A stretch of 64,000 nucleotides of DNA from Thuidium tamariscinum. Its lineage: Eukaryota > Streptophyta > Bryopsida > Hypnales > Thuidiaceae. Every line of letters begins with the position of its first letter. The stretch's first letter is position 1. Both the position numbers and the translations under genes were made by a program. The notes beneath the pieces were generated by a model that ran no database searches, was not told where the DNA came from, and saw nothing but the letters and a program-made list of their open reading frames with translations. Of this stretch, positions 1 to 11,857 are shown one piece after another. Location: NCBI GenBank assembly GCA_947034885.2, contig OX344749.2:27791501-27855500 (forward strand), read 5' to 3'.

Positions 1-2439
1 AAAAATTATTGTTTTGAGATGCAACATTAATTCATTTGAATTGTGATTTGAATTTAAATATACAAATGCCATGGCAATATTACAAAGACGTGTATACATT
101 GTGAAATATTTTTAAACTAATATCATATACATTTCATATTTTAATTCACTTAATTTTAATTTTATTGAATTAAAAACTATAGGATAGAAAAAAATGAAAT
201 TATTTTCATAATATCTTTAAGGTGAATATTACAGAATATTATCAAAGCAAGAGCCTAGACATTATGAAAATTCCTATTTTTGGAAGCAAAATAACAATGG
301 TCAATAAATTATGGTAAATACCTTTCAAAATTAATAAAAAAATTCTCTCTCTATATATAAAATTCATTGAAACATTTGCAACAACACCTAGTTGCATTAT
401 CAAGCAATTGTTATAGGCATCGTGCTATAGTGATGTTAATAAAAAATGAATGAATGAAAAATAGCATGGATGAAAACGTAATAGATAAAATTGTGAAATT
501 ATTTTTATTTTATGTAAAAGATATAATTCAATTATTATTTATTAGATATTATTTTATTTTATTTTGTTTGATACATTCACACATATACAATTAAATTTTT
601 ATATACATTTAAATCTTTTATAAGCACTTAATTTTATTTATTAGATAGCAATTGTTCAAAGTTGCGAGAGTTTGTTTGTTTTAATGTAGATGACAATCAA
701 AGAATAACATTAAGGTTTTGAGTACCTATGTTCTTGCTAGAGCTCACAAATACCTAAGACTTGATATGAGCTCAAGATAATGCCTAAAATAATTTAGACT
801 CCTATTTCACAAGTTTCAAAGCATTTTTACAAGAATTTTATGATTCAATAGTGGTTGTCAATGTTGGTGAATGATTCATTGGATATGAAGATACTACTTT
901 GGATAAATTTTCATTTACTAGTAAATGCTACCACCTACCTCAATAAAAAGTAAGTTTTAACTCTTCATTGAATAAATTTGATTGAATCTTATCTGTGTAA
1001 AGTCTTTTAATTTCTCCACCTTTCTAAGCTACACTAAAGTAACTCATTTAGCCATTGTCATAATTATTGTCAAATTAATTCACTAATACTACTATAGCAC
1101 CAATAATGAATGCTTTCATCAACTTGAATTCAATAAAGCCTCAAATTTGACTATGTAATAATAATTAATTATTTAAAAGTTGAATTTTAGATATTCTACT
1201 CTCAATTCTACTTTGCCCTTATTGCTTGCATCAATATTTGTAACAAAGTCACTTTTGACTACATTTCTATAGGATGAGACCAAATAAGATTACAATGTAA
1301 TCATTAGTTTATGCTACTAAAGAACAATTTATTGGTAAAGATCATGTTGTTTTGTATACATTTTAAAGATATATCTAATAAATTCAAATAAGTTTCCACT
1401 TATATCCTTCAATTCAAATTGGAATATGGGCTAAGTCAAACTAAGTGATATAATTAAATTAATCTACATTGCTCTCACAAAATTTTAAATACTTTACATA
1501 AATTAAGTATAAGGTTTTAGCTAGAATCAATCTTATTCTTAACTTATTGACATGCTTCCTTGAGTATGAAGGTTCAAGGTTCAAGTATCCCATCCTTAGT
1601 GGCACAACAAATGTTATTTCATCTATAATGGTATAAGATTCCCAGAGAAATTTAAATCTAGCAATTTCAAAAATAAGAATGACTTAAGATGCAAAAAAGA
1701 CAAAGAGACTTACACTTAAAGTTTGAGATGTGTGGTGCAAAGGAATTTTGAATCTACTAATCACTTCATCTCTTATATTTGTAAAGATAAATGCTAGGCT
1801 TTGTTAGTTAGGAGTTAATTCCGTTATTGACCTTATTTTTAATTCATATATGCAAGAATATTTTTTCTCTACAAGAATTACTTTAGCTTTTATGTTTCTA
1901 AAAATTCAAAATTAGATTCTATAAAAATTAATATAATCATTGTTACTATATATTGGAGTCAAATTTGTTGGGACTCCTTTGAAATCATTTTTTGGGTATA
2001 TTTTTCTTAATCAAATTGATTTAGAAATTTTGGAAGTTCATTTTAGAACATTTAGAATGCTTTGTGACCTTTAGTTTGGTTCAAAATAATTTGGGACCTT
2101 TAGCATCCTCAAAGCTTTATCACTACTATAAGCTTTACTAATATTTAGAGCCTTATTGATACTCAAGACTTTTCTGGTACTCACAACTTTGACTTTATTG
2201 TTTTTTAAGAATTAAGATTATTTTCATTTATACATTCTACACTATTCAGTCAATATGCAACATTATAATTTTAAGGAAATTTAGTAGTTGCTAGGTTGAA
2301 TTATATTTTGAATTATTTTTTAACAAATTTGACCCTACTTTAGGATATACTTTAGCACCACATTTTACATCATGACAAAGTTAAATTATTAAACATTAAT
2401 CTTATTTGGTGTACTATATACAAGGGTTGCTATTACGTG

Positions 2440-2660
2440 AGCATAAAAGTGTGAGCCTATGAGCTTAGAAGACTATACACTTATGATATAAGTATCTATA
2501 TAATTATAGTAACCTTCTATGTTAATAGTGTATATATGCTATAAGTGCCTATATTATAGGTGTTTATGTTATAAACACCTTCAATGGTTGTATGATGCAT
2601 ATTTATATATGTTCAAGGCTGACATGCTCACACTTCCATACTCACATACTAGCACTGTTG
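2440..2660 (+). repeat. direct repeat, copy 1 of a local pair
   Basis: This stretch matches 3200-3412 in the same orientation. Shared landmarks in order are a 'gagcctatgagc/catgagcctaaa' segment, several 'attataggtgtttat' blocks, 'caccttcaatggt', and 'ttcaaggctgacatgctc' against 'ctcaaggctcacctacttg'. By eye the copies are roughly three-quarters identical. The family is unknown and no coding potential is visible. Confidence 0.6.
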
Positions 2661-3199
2661 TGCTATGTAGAATAATACAATTATATCTAGGTATCACTAT
2701 GGCTATATTTATTTTTTTCAAATATATTTTATCAATACAATATAATATTTTATTAATTTTTAAATGAAAAATATATATCAAGATTCTTTTTCTCCCTAGG
2801 CATTACAAAAAATATTTTCCAAAAAATTTGACATTTATTTTTAGAAGCATATTTAGTTAAACTTAGCACCTTCATATGATATCTTTATGTCTATAATTAA
2901 TAAAATCAAGTGTATCCTATTATTGAGCATTTGTTAGATTTGGTCTTGTTTTATCCTTGATTGGATGAAATAAAACTTTATATTTTGGAACCTAATTCAA
3001 GAATAGCATTGTAATGAATTCCAATGGATTAATCCCTAAGAGGTTTAGAAGATGTATCTTATCCCCTTGAAGCTCCATTGCCTCCTAACATATGCAAATT
3101 ACAAATTTAATGGCATTGAAGTTCAATCTTCATTTATGTTAAATTTAAAAAAAGAAATCCAATTCCATTGTAGAGTGAAGATTGTTATTAAGTGAACCT

Positions 3200-3412
3200 A
3201 ATAGAATGAACTCATGAGCCTAAAAGTCTATAAATTTATATTATAGGTGTCTATATTATAGAAATCATTCATAATTATAATGTAACTATTTAATAAATAC
3301 CTATCTTATAGGTGTTTATATTATAAGCACCTTCAATGGTAAAAAGATATCTACTTATATACATACTCAAGGCTCACCTACTTGCGCTTTTATACTCATA
3401 CATTAGCATCAT
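3200..3412 (+). repeat. direct repeat, copy 2 of a local pair
   Basis: This is the partner of 2440-2660, about 0.75 kb downstream and in the same orientation. The best-conserved core is the 'ataggtgtttat.ttataa.caccttcaatggt' block. It is probably a decayed dispersed or tandemly copied element of unknown class. Confidence 0.6.
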
Positions 3413-4374
3413 TGGAATTTTGTCTAAAATGAAGACGTTGATTTTGACAATGTACAAGGTTTAACTCCTAAAGGTCAAAGACTACATCTTCACCAAAAAC
3501 ACACCAAAATTGTCATTTTTGGTACAAGCACCAAATTTTTGAAAAAAAACAGTTTTAGACACATATAACCATAGTAATGTCTAGTACACTTGTGTGAAAA
3601 GATGTGGAAAAAATTTCAGAAATTTCTACTGTGTAGATTGCAAGATATTAGCATTTGAATTGACAAAATCCCTTTTTCTGTTTGTGCAAAAAATCGAGTA
3701 GTTGCGTTTTGCAAGGTCACATTTCTATGAAAAAATGTCCAAAATGGTGGTGCTTCTTGGAATTCATTCTTCAAGGCAAATTGGTTACATGCTAAAAAAA
3801 CTTGCATCATTTGGAATTGTACAACATATGGGAAAAAATTAGTAAATAGAAAAAAATAGAGAATGATTCAAAATACTACACCATTAAAAATTTATTTATG
3901 GAATCAAAAAGTAAAAATCACAATGGTTGTAGTGTTGTGACTATTTTTTTCCAAAAATATTTAAAATTGAGTAAAGTAAAGGCTTTCAAAGTTTATTATA
4001 GAGTAGATAATCTATAACTATCTGCAAACTAAATCTTTTCATAACTTTCATCTTATAAATCAAAATGGAATGATTCAAATCATTCTGTATATATATACAT
4101 TTAGAAAACTAATTTCAAATTATTATTTTAAAAAAATTTAAGAAATTTTTGGGCCGCTCACCAACCAATGAAAACTACATAATATGCAATAACTTTTTGA
4201 CTATGTAGTTAAAAGTTATGAAAATTATTGGGCCTTGAAGATACTCCTTGGGCCCTTTTTTTTCTTTAAAATTTTCACACAACAATTGTAGAAACAAATT
4301 TGATGTGGTTAGAACATGGCCACATTAAATTAAAAAAAGTTATTGTACTTCTTTAATAGCATCAATATAATTTC

Positions 4375-4690
4375 ATTATAAATGCTACACAATCCAAAGA
4401 ACCCACTAACAATTTATTCAATGTATTACTGATTTCTCATTTGACTATCTACCATCAAAGGAATTTTGATGGCAAAATAAATGAATGAAATCAATGACGA
4501 TTTGTAATAACAAGGGAAAGAGAGGTTGCTTATATAACAAAAAAATATTTTTTTCTTTATGAATCCTCAAAGGCTCCGGAATAAGTTGAAGAATGGAGCT
4601 TAACTAGTCGCATTGTCGAAACCTGAGAAATTTATTCAAAGAATAATTTCATACCTCATGTAGGTATGGTAGAATGATTTTTCAATTCTA
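4375..4690 (+). repeat. diverged direct repeat (pair with 7315-7575)
   Basis: The order of short matching words is shared with 7315-7575: a 'caatccaaa' start, then 'caattcattgtat', 'catttgac', 'atctac', 'atcaaaggt', 'ataatttgaaaga', 'gagcttgat'. Similarity looks near 60-65 percent, so this is an old duplicate or two old copies of one element. Confidence 0.4.
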
Positions 4691-7314
4691 AAAAAGACTA
4701 AACTAATTTAATGTGGGAAATCAAGATAAATTTCATTTCAAAAAATCCATTTTAGATTTCAAGCCTTCAATCAAAAGTTATAGAAAAAAATTCAAAGAGG
4801 GGTTGGAAGGAACATTTTTTTTTTTACATTTTGAAGCATTGACTTTGAAATTTGTCTGTAACTTTTTGTTTGAGGCTCAAAATCACAAAACAAATTTTGG
4901 ATATGAAAGTTAAATTTTTTTTTTCAACTTTTTTTAGTTCAAATTTTTGAGAATAGTTATTCTACCATGCTTAAATGAAGTTTGAAATTTTATTTTGAAT
5001 ATAAGATTTGCTTTTGACTTGACTATGAGCAAAACTACATTGAGGTACCCCTATTGATTTTTATTTATATATCCCACATGGATTGTGTTACCTATTGCTA
5101 TCCTATTTGTATAAAGATCTTATCTTCATTTTTTTGACACACTCACAATTAGAGGCTTTTTAAGATATGATTCTTGATTAATGAACACTTGTTTAAATTT
5201 GTTTAATGTTGAGCCAAATTCTTCAAAAAGTTGTATTTTAAAGTGCAGAAGCTAAATTAATAGGCATTATAAGAATAATCGGTGGCACACTTTGTCCATC
5301 ATCCAACCAATCATCAATGTTTTTGAGAAACAATCATGAGATTTCAATGAAAAATCTAGTAAGTCAGAACTTCTTGAATTTGTAAGGAGAGTAGAGATGA
5401 GGATGAGGCTTAAAACAATATGCTTCTAGAGGCCTTTGAAATCATCTAATGATTAAGTTTTTCTTGTAATATTGTTGTAGTGTGGTTGTTGCAAATTTGT
5501 TCCAATTATTATAACCTATTCCAAAAATTGTAGGATTTTTTTGGTGATTATGCCATTAATTTTAAAAAAAGAACAAATTGGCATTGAAGATCAAGATTTT
5601 CAAACAAAATACCTTTTGGAGGGCCTACAATTTCATACACTTTGATTAAATTGTGTAATACCATGTAAATTTTAAATATCCAAAACCACCATAGACTAAA
5701 TAAATATTAAAGCATTTCAAATGAATATTTTTAGGTAGGGATCCTCATATTGTACTTAACATTGATCTTGTTTTTCTAAACACCACAATAAAAGACAATC
5801 AAATACTATACCTAAATCAAATTATATAATATGGATGAATAATTAGTTACTATGTAAATTAGTATGACCAATCCAACAATGCCACCCTTGCACACCACAA
5901 TGCTACTAACAATGCCACTGTTGCAACCATTGTAAATAATATGTCCTTATGATGAATAGTTTTGACCATACTAGACAATCATTTTGAGATAACAATTAGT
6001 AGCAATTGAATATTTCCAACTTTTGCAATAGCTAATAACCTCGCTAATAACAAAAGAACTGAAGAGGTTACTTCACATGCTTCAAATATTTAGTCTGCCT
6101 TTGATTCTTTTCTTTTTGTAGCAAACCAAGCTCATAAGGGGAAAGCAGTAACAATTTTTAAAAAGACAAGAAAGAAAAAGAAGAGTGCTGAAGTGGCATC
6201 AATGATGTGAAGCTATTGGAAAGAGAGAGAAATAATAAACTTAAGGAGCTAGTATATTTAGCTTATTAGAGATTTTTTAGACATGTCAATAAGGTGTGCA
6301 CAAATGGTTGATCCCATTAAAAACTGAGATTTGGAATTAGGTATTAGATGACTTGGAAGAAATGTCTCTCTTGGATTTACAAAGAAAATGCCAAAAACCA
6401 TCAGTAAAGCAATTCAGCATAGTTGAAGGCACCTTTAAAAAAAAATTATTATTGTAGTATTAGCAATTGAAATAAAAAAATCATGAATCTTCAAAAAAAT
6501 TGATTTTTGAATATGATATGTAATTTCTCAAAGTGAAAAACCCCTAAACCACTAAAATTGTCATATAATTGGATATAAACTTGAAATTTCACAGAATTAA
6601 CAATCAACTAATGGTAATTAAATAAGGAATTAGTTTAATGATACTTTAAGAAAAATCTACTGTGCATGAATGGATACAAGGACAATTTGGAGTGATTCCA
6701 CCTTATTGTGTCTAAATGTAAAATAAAGTAATGACAAAATAAGGTATGTGCACGTACAATCTACTTGTCTAATTACAATGGAGCATATGGTAATTGTACC
6801 ACTATCCAATCACTTATACAATTTTGTAATAAACCATGAGTAGTATGACAAGATGCAAAGTTTTCCTATGTTGAAAGATATGAAATGTGAAGATTGCAAA
6901 TTTTTCCATAGCTTTCTATTCATAGAATTAAAATTATAATAGCAAATTTTGGGAGCCCAAAGTTAGTCTAAACCTATAGCCATTGTCTAGACTATCTCAA
7001 AAATGCTCTTTGAAGAGACTACTTTTTGCTTGCTATGGCACTCAAAAACCTACAACATGTACTAAGACTCTAAGCCTTGAGACCTCAAACCAACCAATAA
7101 AATAGATTCTAGGAACTATAGTCCTCACTTTGGTTGGAATTCCATTACTCTATAGATTGAGTATGGATTGTGTTTGGAAATTGGTACAATTAACTTAGTT
7201 GTTATTGTATTTGGATAGCAAGTTCAACTTAAATTTAATAAAAAAATATATTTTATTTTATTATTTTATTTTTAAATTTTGGGACTGATGAACCAAATCT
7301 ATGAATAGATGTAA

Positions 7315-7575
7315 AGGTAGTATGCTGTAAATCCAAAAAATCATTCAACAATTCATTGTATCAATACTAATTTGTCATTTGACATCTACTATGAAGAAAA
7401 TCTTTGGTGGAAAAACGAAAGAATTGCTTTGTTGACATTATATGAACGTGATGGTAGGATAGGTTATTTTTATAATGAATTTTATTGTTTGTCATAAATC
7501 ATCAAAGGTTACCAAATAATTTGAAAGATGAGAGCTTGATTACTCATAGGCAAAATATAGGAATAATTGTGCTTA
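7315..7575 (+). repeat. diverged direct repeat (pair with 4375-4690)
   Basis: This is the second member of the old pair described at 4375-4690, in the same orientation. No terminal repeats or coding potential could be recognised. Confidence 0.4.
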
Positions 7576-9174
7576 AAAGTAGATTTTAGACTTCATTTTA
7601 ATAGCATAGTAGAGTATTTTTATTCCAAAAAACTTTATTTTAAGAAAAAAAATCCAAAAATCGAGGATGTTTGAAAATGTCAAAGAAAATGTCCCTTCCC
7701 TCTCTAAGCCATGGTTCAATTGAAAGCACAAAGGGTCTAGAAAGAGTTTGGCCACTTTCTCTAAATTCATTTTTTGGAAATCATTATTGATTATGGAGGA
7801 CCTACAATTGTGATGAACTCTACCACTATAATGAAGGCTTTGGCAAAGTGAGTGTTGATAATTCATAGAAAAACAAGGATTTTTAAAGCCCCTTCATCCC
7901 GTGAAAAAAACTCTTTTTCTAATTTTTGGAGAATCAAGTAAGATTCACTTTATCTTTTCTTGGAATTATTCCTTTCTAGCCATGTATCTAAGCCTTCTAA
8001 TTCTACAATTCAAAAATGTAGGGATTTGAGGCTTGAAGGGTGTCAAAGCTTGACCTTGCAATAGGTGGATCCAATTGTAAAGCTCTTCAAGCCCCCCAAT
8101 GGCAATGTACTCTAATGGATGCTTTATATGTAGGGCGATCACCGAGGTGAAGGAAATTTGGAAAAAACCAGGATGACAAGGAGGGCAAAGCTAGACAAGA
8201 AGGGGGAAGTAGATGAAGAGGGAAAACCTAGGCAAGAAAGGTATGTTAAACAAGGAGGGTCATAAGAGGATTTCTGGCCCCAAGAAGACTGTTTTAGAGG
8301 GGTTCCCAGAAACTGTTCCCACTGCTGTAGACCAACCCCCTATTGGTCTGAATTTTTGAATTTTGAAAAAAAAAAATTTAATTATTTTTTTTCAAAAAAT
8401 TTCAGAATGTTTAAAAAAGAAAGAAAATGATCAAATTTTTTTTTCAAGAAAATATTTTTAAAATATTAAATAATTAATTAAAATAATTATTTAATTAGTC
8501 TTTTCTGACGTGGCAGTCGCTTGACCACATCAGCATTGCTTTCCCAGCGTTCTCAATGCATTCCCAACATTTGGGAACTTACAGTCTTGTAAACCAACTA
8601 AAAATCTTCTTATGGAAGGTAGACAAGCAGGACAATGAACGCTTGTTTTTTTTCTCTAGAATTCATCACAATGAAAAGATTGCCCATTGTCAACATTCAA
8701 CAACATTGGACAAAAATGGATGAAGTATGTGATTGATGATGGAAAATTGGTTTTGTCTAAAGTAGTGCGGTGAGCCAATTGTGGAGCCCTACACAAGGGT
8801 GAATGTAAAAAAAAGCCCCCTCGTTTGTGCCCTATTAATGCGGATGATAACACCTCCCGAGACGAATTTGGGGTCTTTGATTGCAAATATGAACTCAGAA
8901 ATTTACAAATTTCATCTTGCACAACAAATTCAAAAATTCCAATTTTTATCACATGAATTGAAATTACTATGAATTTTGGAAGGCAAAAAGTGTGCTAGGC
9001 TCAATGCCAATCTTTGGAGTCTTCTAATTTTGATCACACAAAAAACTACTTTTTTATTCACTCCTTCCTACTTTCTTGCACACTACTTTGGGACATGTAC
9101 CATGAACTTGTACTCCCAACTTTAAAAACAAGGAAAAAAACGCATTCTAGCCTTGGTTGAAAATATGTCCATCA

Positions 9175-9284
9175 ACAAGTTGGCTATGGGGTGCCGATTA
9201 GTTATAGGTGCTTCTACCTTGTAGACACGACAAGTTGGCTACGGGGTGCTGATTGGTTATAGGTGCTTCTCCCTTATAGATGCG
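9175..9284 (+). repeat. 55-bp tandem repeat, two units
   Basis: Two head-to-tail 55-bp units (9175-9229 and 9230-9284) each start with 'acaagttggcta' and share 'ggttataggtgcttct'. They differ at only a handful of positions. The repeat ends about 35 bp before the inverted-repeat element at 9321. Confidence 0.85.
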
Positions 9285-9320
9285 CTGATGGAAAATCTGT
9301 CATCACTACGATGATGATTA

Positions 9321-9593
9321 AGGTGGGTACACCCAAAAGCGCCCTGTTCCTAAAAGCGCCATCTACAGTGCACATACATTTCTGAAATCAATCATGTTCA
9401 CAGACTGTAGATGGCGCTTTCAGAAACAGACTTTGACTGTTAATAACTTTTGCATACGGTATCCAAATCTTGCGTTCTTTGGTGCATTGGAACATGCTTT
9501 CACTTGCCAACAAGACTACATAAAAATTTGAACTAATTAATAGCAAGAACTAGGCTCAGTATGAATAAGTGGCGCTTTTGGGTGTACCTACCT
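9321..9593. mobile_element. MITE with 23-bp terminal inverted repeats and TA flanks
   Basis: The left end (AGGTGGGTACACCCAAAAGC, then GCC) and the right end are inverted repeats with one mismatch in 23 bp. The element is flanked by TA on both sides, as expected for Tc1/mariner-type insertion. A second inverted pair sits inside (9352-9369 and 9404-9420, core GCGCCATCTACAG), so the AAAAGCGCC word recurs four times in two orientations. At 273 bp with no reading frame it is non-autonomous. Confidence 0.8.
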
Positions 9594-11113
9594 TATGTGG
9601 ATTTCACGTGTCACAAGGGGAGATTCTGGGAAATAATCTGCCCGCCAGCCGCCTGCCCGCCTTCTGAACAGGACATTTCTTGGCGGGATTTGCGGACCGT
9701 CAGTCAACATCGGCAAACCACCGGACTGTGGAAAATCGCGCGGAAAATCCCTGTCCCCAGACCACGTTTTCATTGCCCCGGCCGGGCTTCCGTCAGTTTC
9801 GACCGAGGGATAAAAAAGTAAGTAAGAAGTGACCTAAAAGCAAAAGGCGACTGAAGTGAGACCTGGCTTTCCGCCAAGCGTTGGGCAGCTTATCCAGTAC
9901 TAAGTTACCGGAAACAACCAGTACCCGGTCGCCTCTCCTTTGCGGGCCTTGCCTTTCTTCGAAGCCTAGCCTAGCATAGCCTAGCAAGCCAAGGCAAGCC
10001 AAGCCACGCAATCTCCTGCATGACACGGATCTTTCGTGTTTTTTGCGTCATCACTTTTTCGGTCTCAGGCAACATTCTCAGGCAATCCCCGCGAAGCTAT
10101 TTCTTCAGCTGCGTGCGCATCGCAAATCACGAATCCGCGATCTCGAACTCAGTTACAGAGCCGTGATTTCGCGAACGATCACAGCACTCGTTCTGGCTCC
10201 TGGTTATTATTCGGTATGTCGCAACGCAGAACTCGTGTTGGTTTCCTTTTTCCTACTCGATGGATTGTGTTTGGTTCCGTACATTGAGGTCGTGTGTGGA
10301 GCGTGTTGGAAGCTTAGTCGTGGTTTGTGTGCAATTTAGTGCTCTTTTCGGGGGATGTGTGTTGACTGAGTCTGTTTCGGAATCGAGGCGATCTGTGCGG
10401 GGCTTGAGAATTGAGGATCTGGTGTAGAGATGAAGCAGAGGTGAAGTTTCGTTTATTGTTTACTGAATTGATTGGAAGCTTCTGCGTGGTGTGTTGTCTC
10501 TGTGGAATTGCGAAGATGTGCTACGGTAAAGCTGGTTCAGGGGGATTTGGGGGGAGCATGAATGGGTTTGCTGAATTTCTAGGTTTCTTTTTTGAGAGAG
10601 TGTAGATTGGGGAGGCTCGACTGTATTGAAGAGCTTCGTTGGTGCGTTTGGTCGGTCTTCAATCTTACAGGTTAACGGCCTCAATAGGATGGGATTAGGG
10701 TTTGGAGTCGTGGGAAGTGTGCTCGTCGGATACGTGCGATATCCCGATTTGAGAAGGAAAGAGTGCCAGGGCATTGTCTTTGCTCGGAGGAATTGCTTAC
10801 AGTTGTAGGTCTAATCTTAGAAAATGATTCATTAGAGAGTACTACAGTGAACCCTGATTTGTGGAGGAATTAGATTACATAATTGAGAGTTGTCTTCAAA
10901 GTTGTCTTCAATTGTTGGTGGACTGTTCATTTTGTTTTTCCAATTTGAAACCGTGTTTTCGAATGTCCTGTATAGCGCTTATGGCATATACGGCTTTATC
11001 CAAGTGATTTGGCGTAAAAATAATAAGAATTCTCATCTGTTTTTTAGCGAAGATGCTCAAGTATTGCTATCCTAGCAAAATGTCTGTTTTTTCTGTCCCT
11101 TGGTTAAGGTGCA

Positions 11114-11508
11114 TTAAGGGCAAAACACCCATTCCCGTGTCTATTCCTTGCAATGGAGAGTAGATTCACCTAAATGTGTCAGTAGAGTTCCCTTAATGTG
11201 TTCGCCACATGTGTGATTGTAATTTGCTGACACAATTGAAGGACACATAGGAAAATCTGGTTGGCTAAGTGCTGATTTTCGCAGGGTTCAGTTTTGGGGC
11301 ACCTATAGGATGGTTTCACAGGTCTAGGAAGCCAACACTTTGAAATTTTTTAGAAATTACATACTGTAGCCGAAAAATCTATTTTTTTTTCCGAATATTC
11401 ATGATTTTCACTCGCTAATACTAGAAAAATATCATTTTTAGAAAACTCTGCCTCCAACTATGCTGAATTCCTTATTTTGACGGTTTTGGGTGTTTCCACT
11501 GTAGTTAA
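11114..11508 (+). repeat. 390-bp dispersed repeat, copy 1 (MITE-like)
   Basis: This is nearly colinear with 26,010-26,398, same strand, by eye about 88-90 percent identical. The 5' end reads GGGCAAAACACCCA, and the reverse complement of the 3' end contains GGAAACACCCA, so the termini are weakly inverted. TTAA occurs on both flanks of this copy (11,114-11,117 and 11,505-11,508), which may be a target duplication. It carries no reading frame. Confidence 0.7.
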
Positions 11509-11553
11509 GTAACCTCAGGTGGCCTTATGCCACGTGTCACTTAAGGTCAAAGT

Positions 11554-11627
11554 AAAAGCACATGTTGTAATGCTTCATTTTAAAATACAAAAAAGCACAT
11601 GCTGTCATGCTTCATTTTAAAATACAA
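11554..11627 (+). repeat. 37-bp tandem repeat, two units
   Basis: Two adjacent 37-bp units begin 'aaaagcacatg' and end 'ttttaaaatacaa'. They differ at two positions. They lie between the dispersed repeat and the first coding exon of the ABC gene. Confidence 0.85.
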
Positions 11628-11857
11628 TAATTCTCGTGTTATTTTCTAGGTGCCACTATTGACCACTATAGCTTCTCCGATCCTTTGGTGTCCTTCTCCG
11701 TGCCTTCTTCGGTACCTGGACTTAAGGTCCATGATCTGAAGACATGAAGTAATAAGCACCTGTGTATTTGGTTTGGATCACCGACTGTCCATGGGTGGCC
11801 TCGTCAAGCAAAAACTTCCTCTCTCTGAAACATAACACACGCAAGACACAGCCTGCT

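Larger units (their letters stand above)
1..9174. other. gene-free AT-rich intergenic DNA
   Basis: The stretch is strongly AT-rich with many A and T runs. I found no exon chain, no conserved domain and no RNA gene in it. The short open frames here have no splice context or recognisable protein sequence. It contains two decayed repeat pairs, listed separately. The part after about 8,100 is slightly richer in G+C but also holds no gene I can support. Confidence 0.7.
9600..11857 (+). promoter_or_regulatory. upstream region and probable 5' leader of the ABC transporter gene
   Basis: G+C content rises sharply after 9600, unlike the AT-rich DNA before it. This is typical of the promoter and leader of the gene that starts coding at 11,858. 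A run of degenerate AGCCT/AAGCC units lies at about 9964-10,007. A 'ttttctag' acceptor-like site near 11,650 suggests a leader intron that would contain the 390-bp repeat at 11,114. No start site or TATA box can be fixed. The open frames here lack recognisable protein similarity and overlap each other on both strands. Confidence 0.45.
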
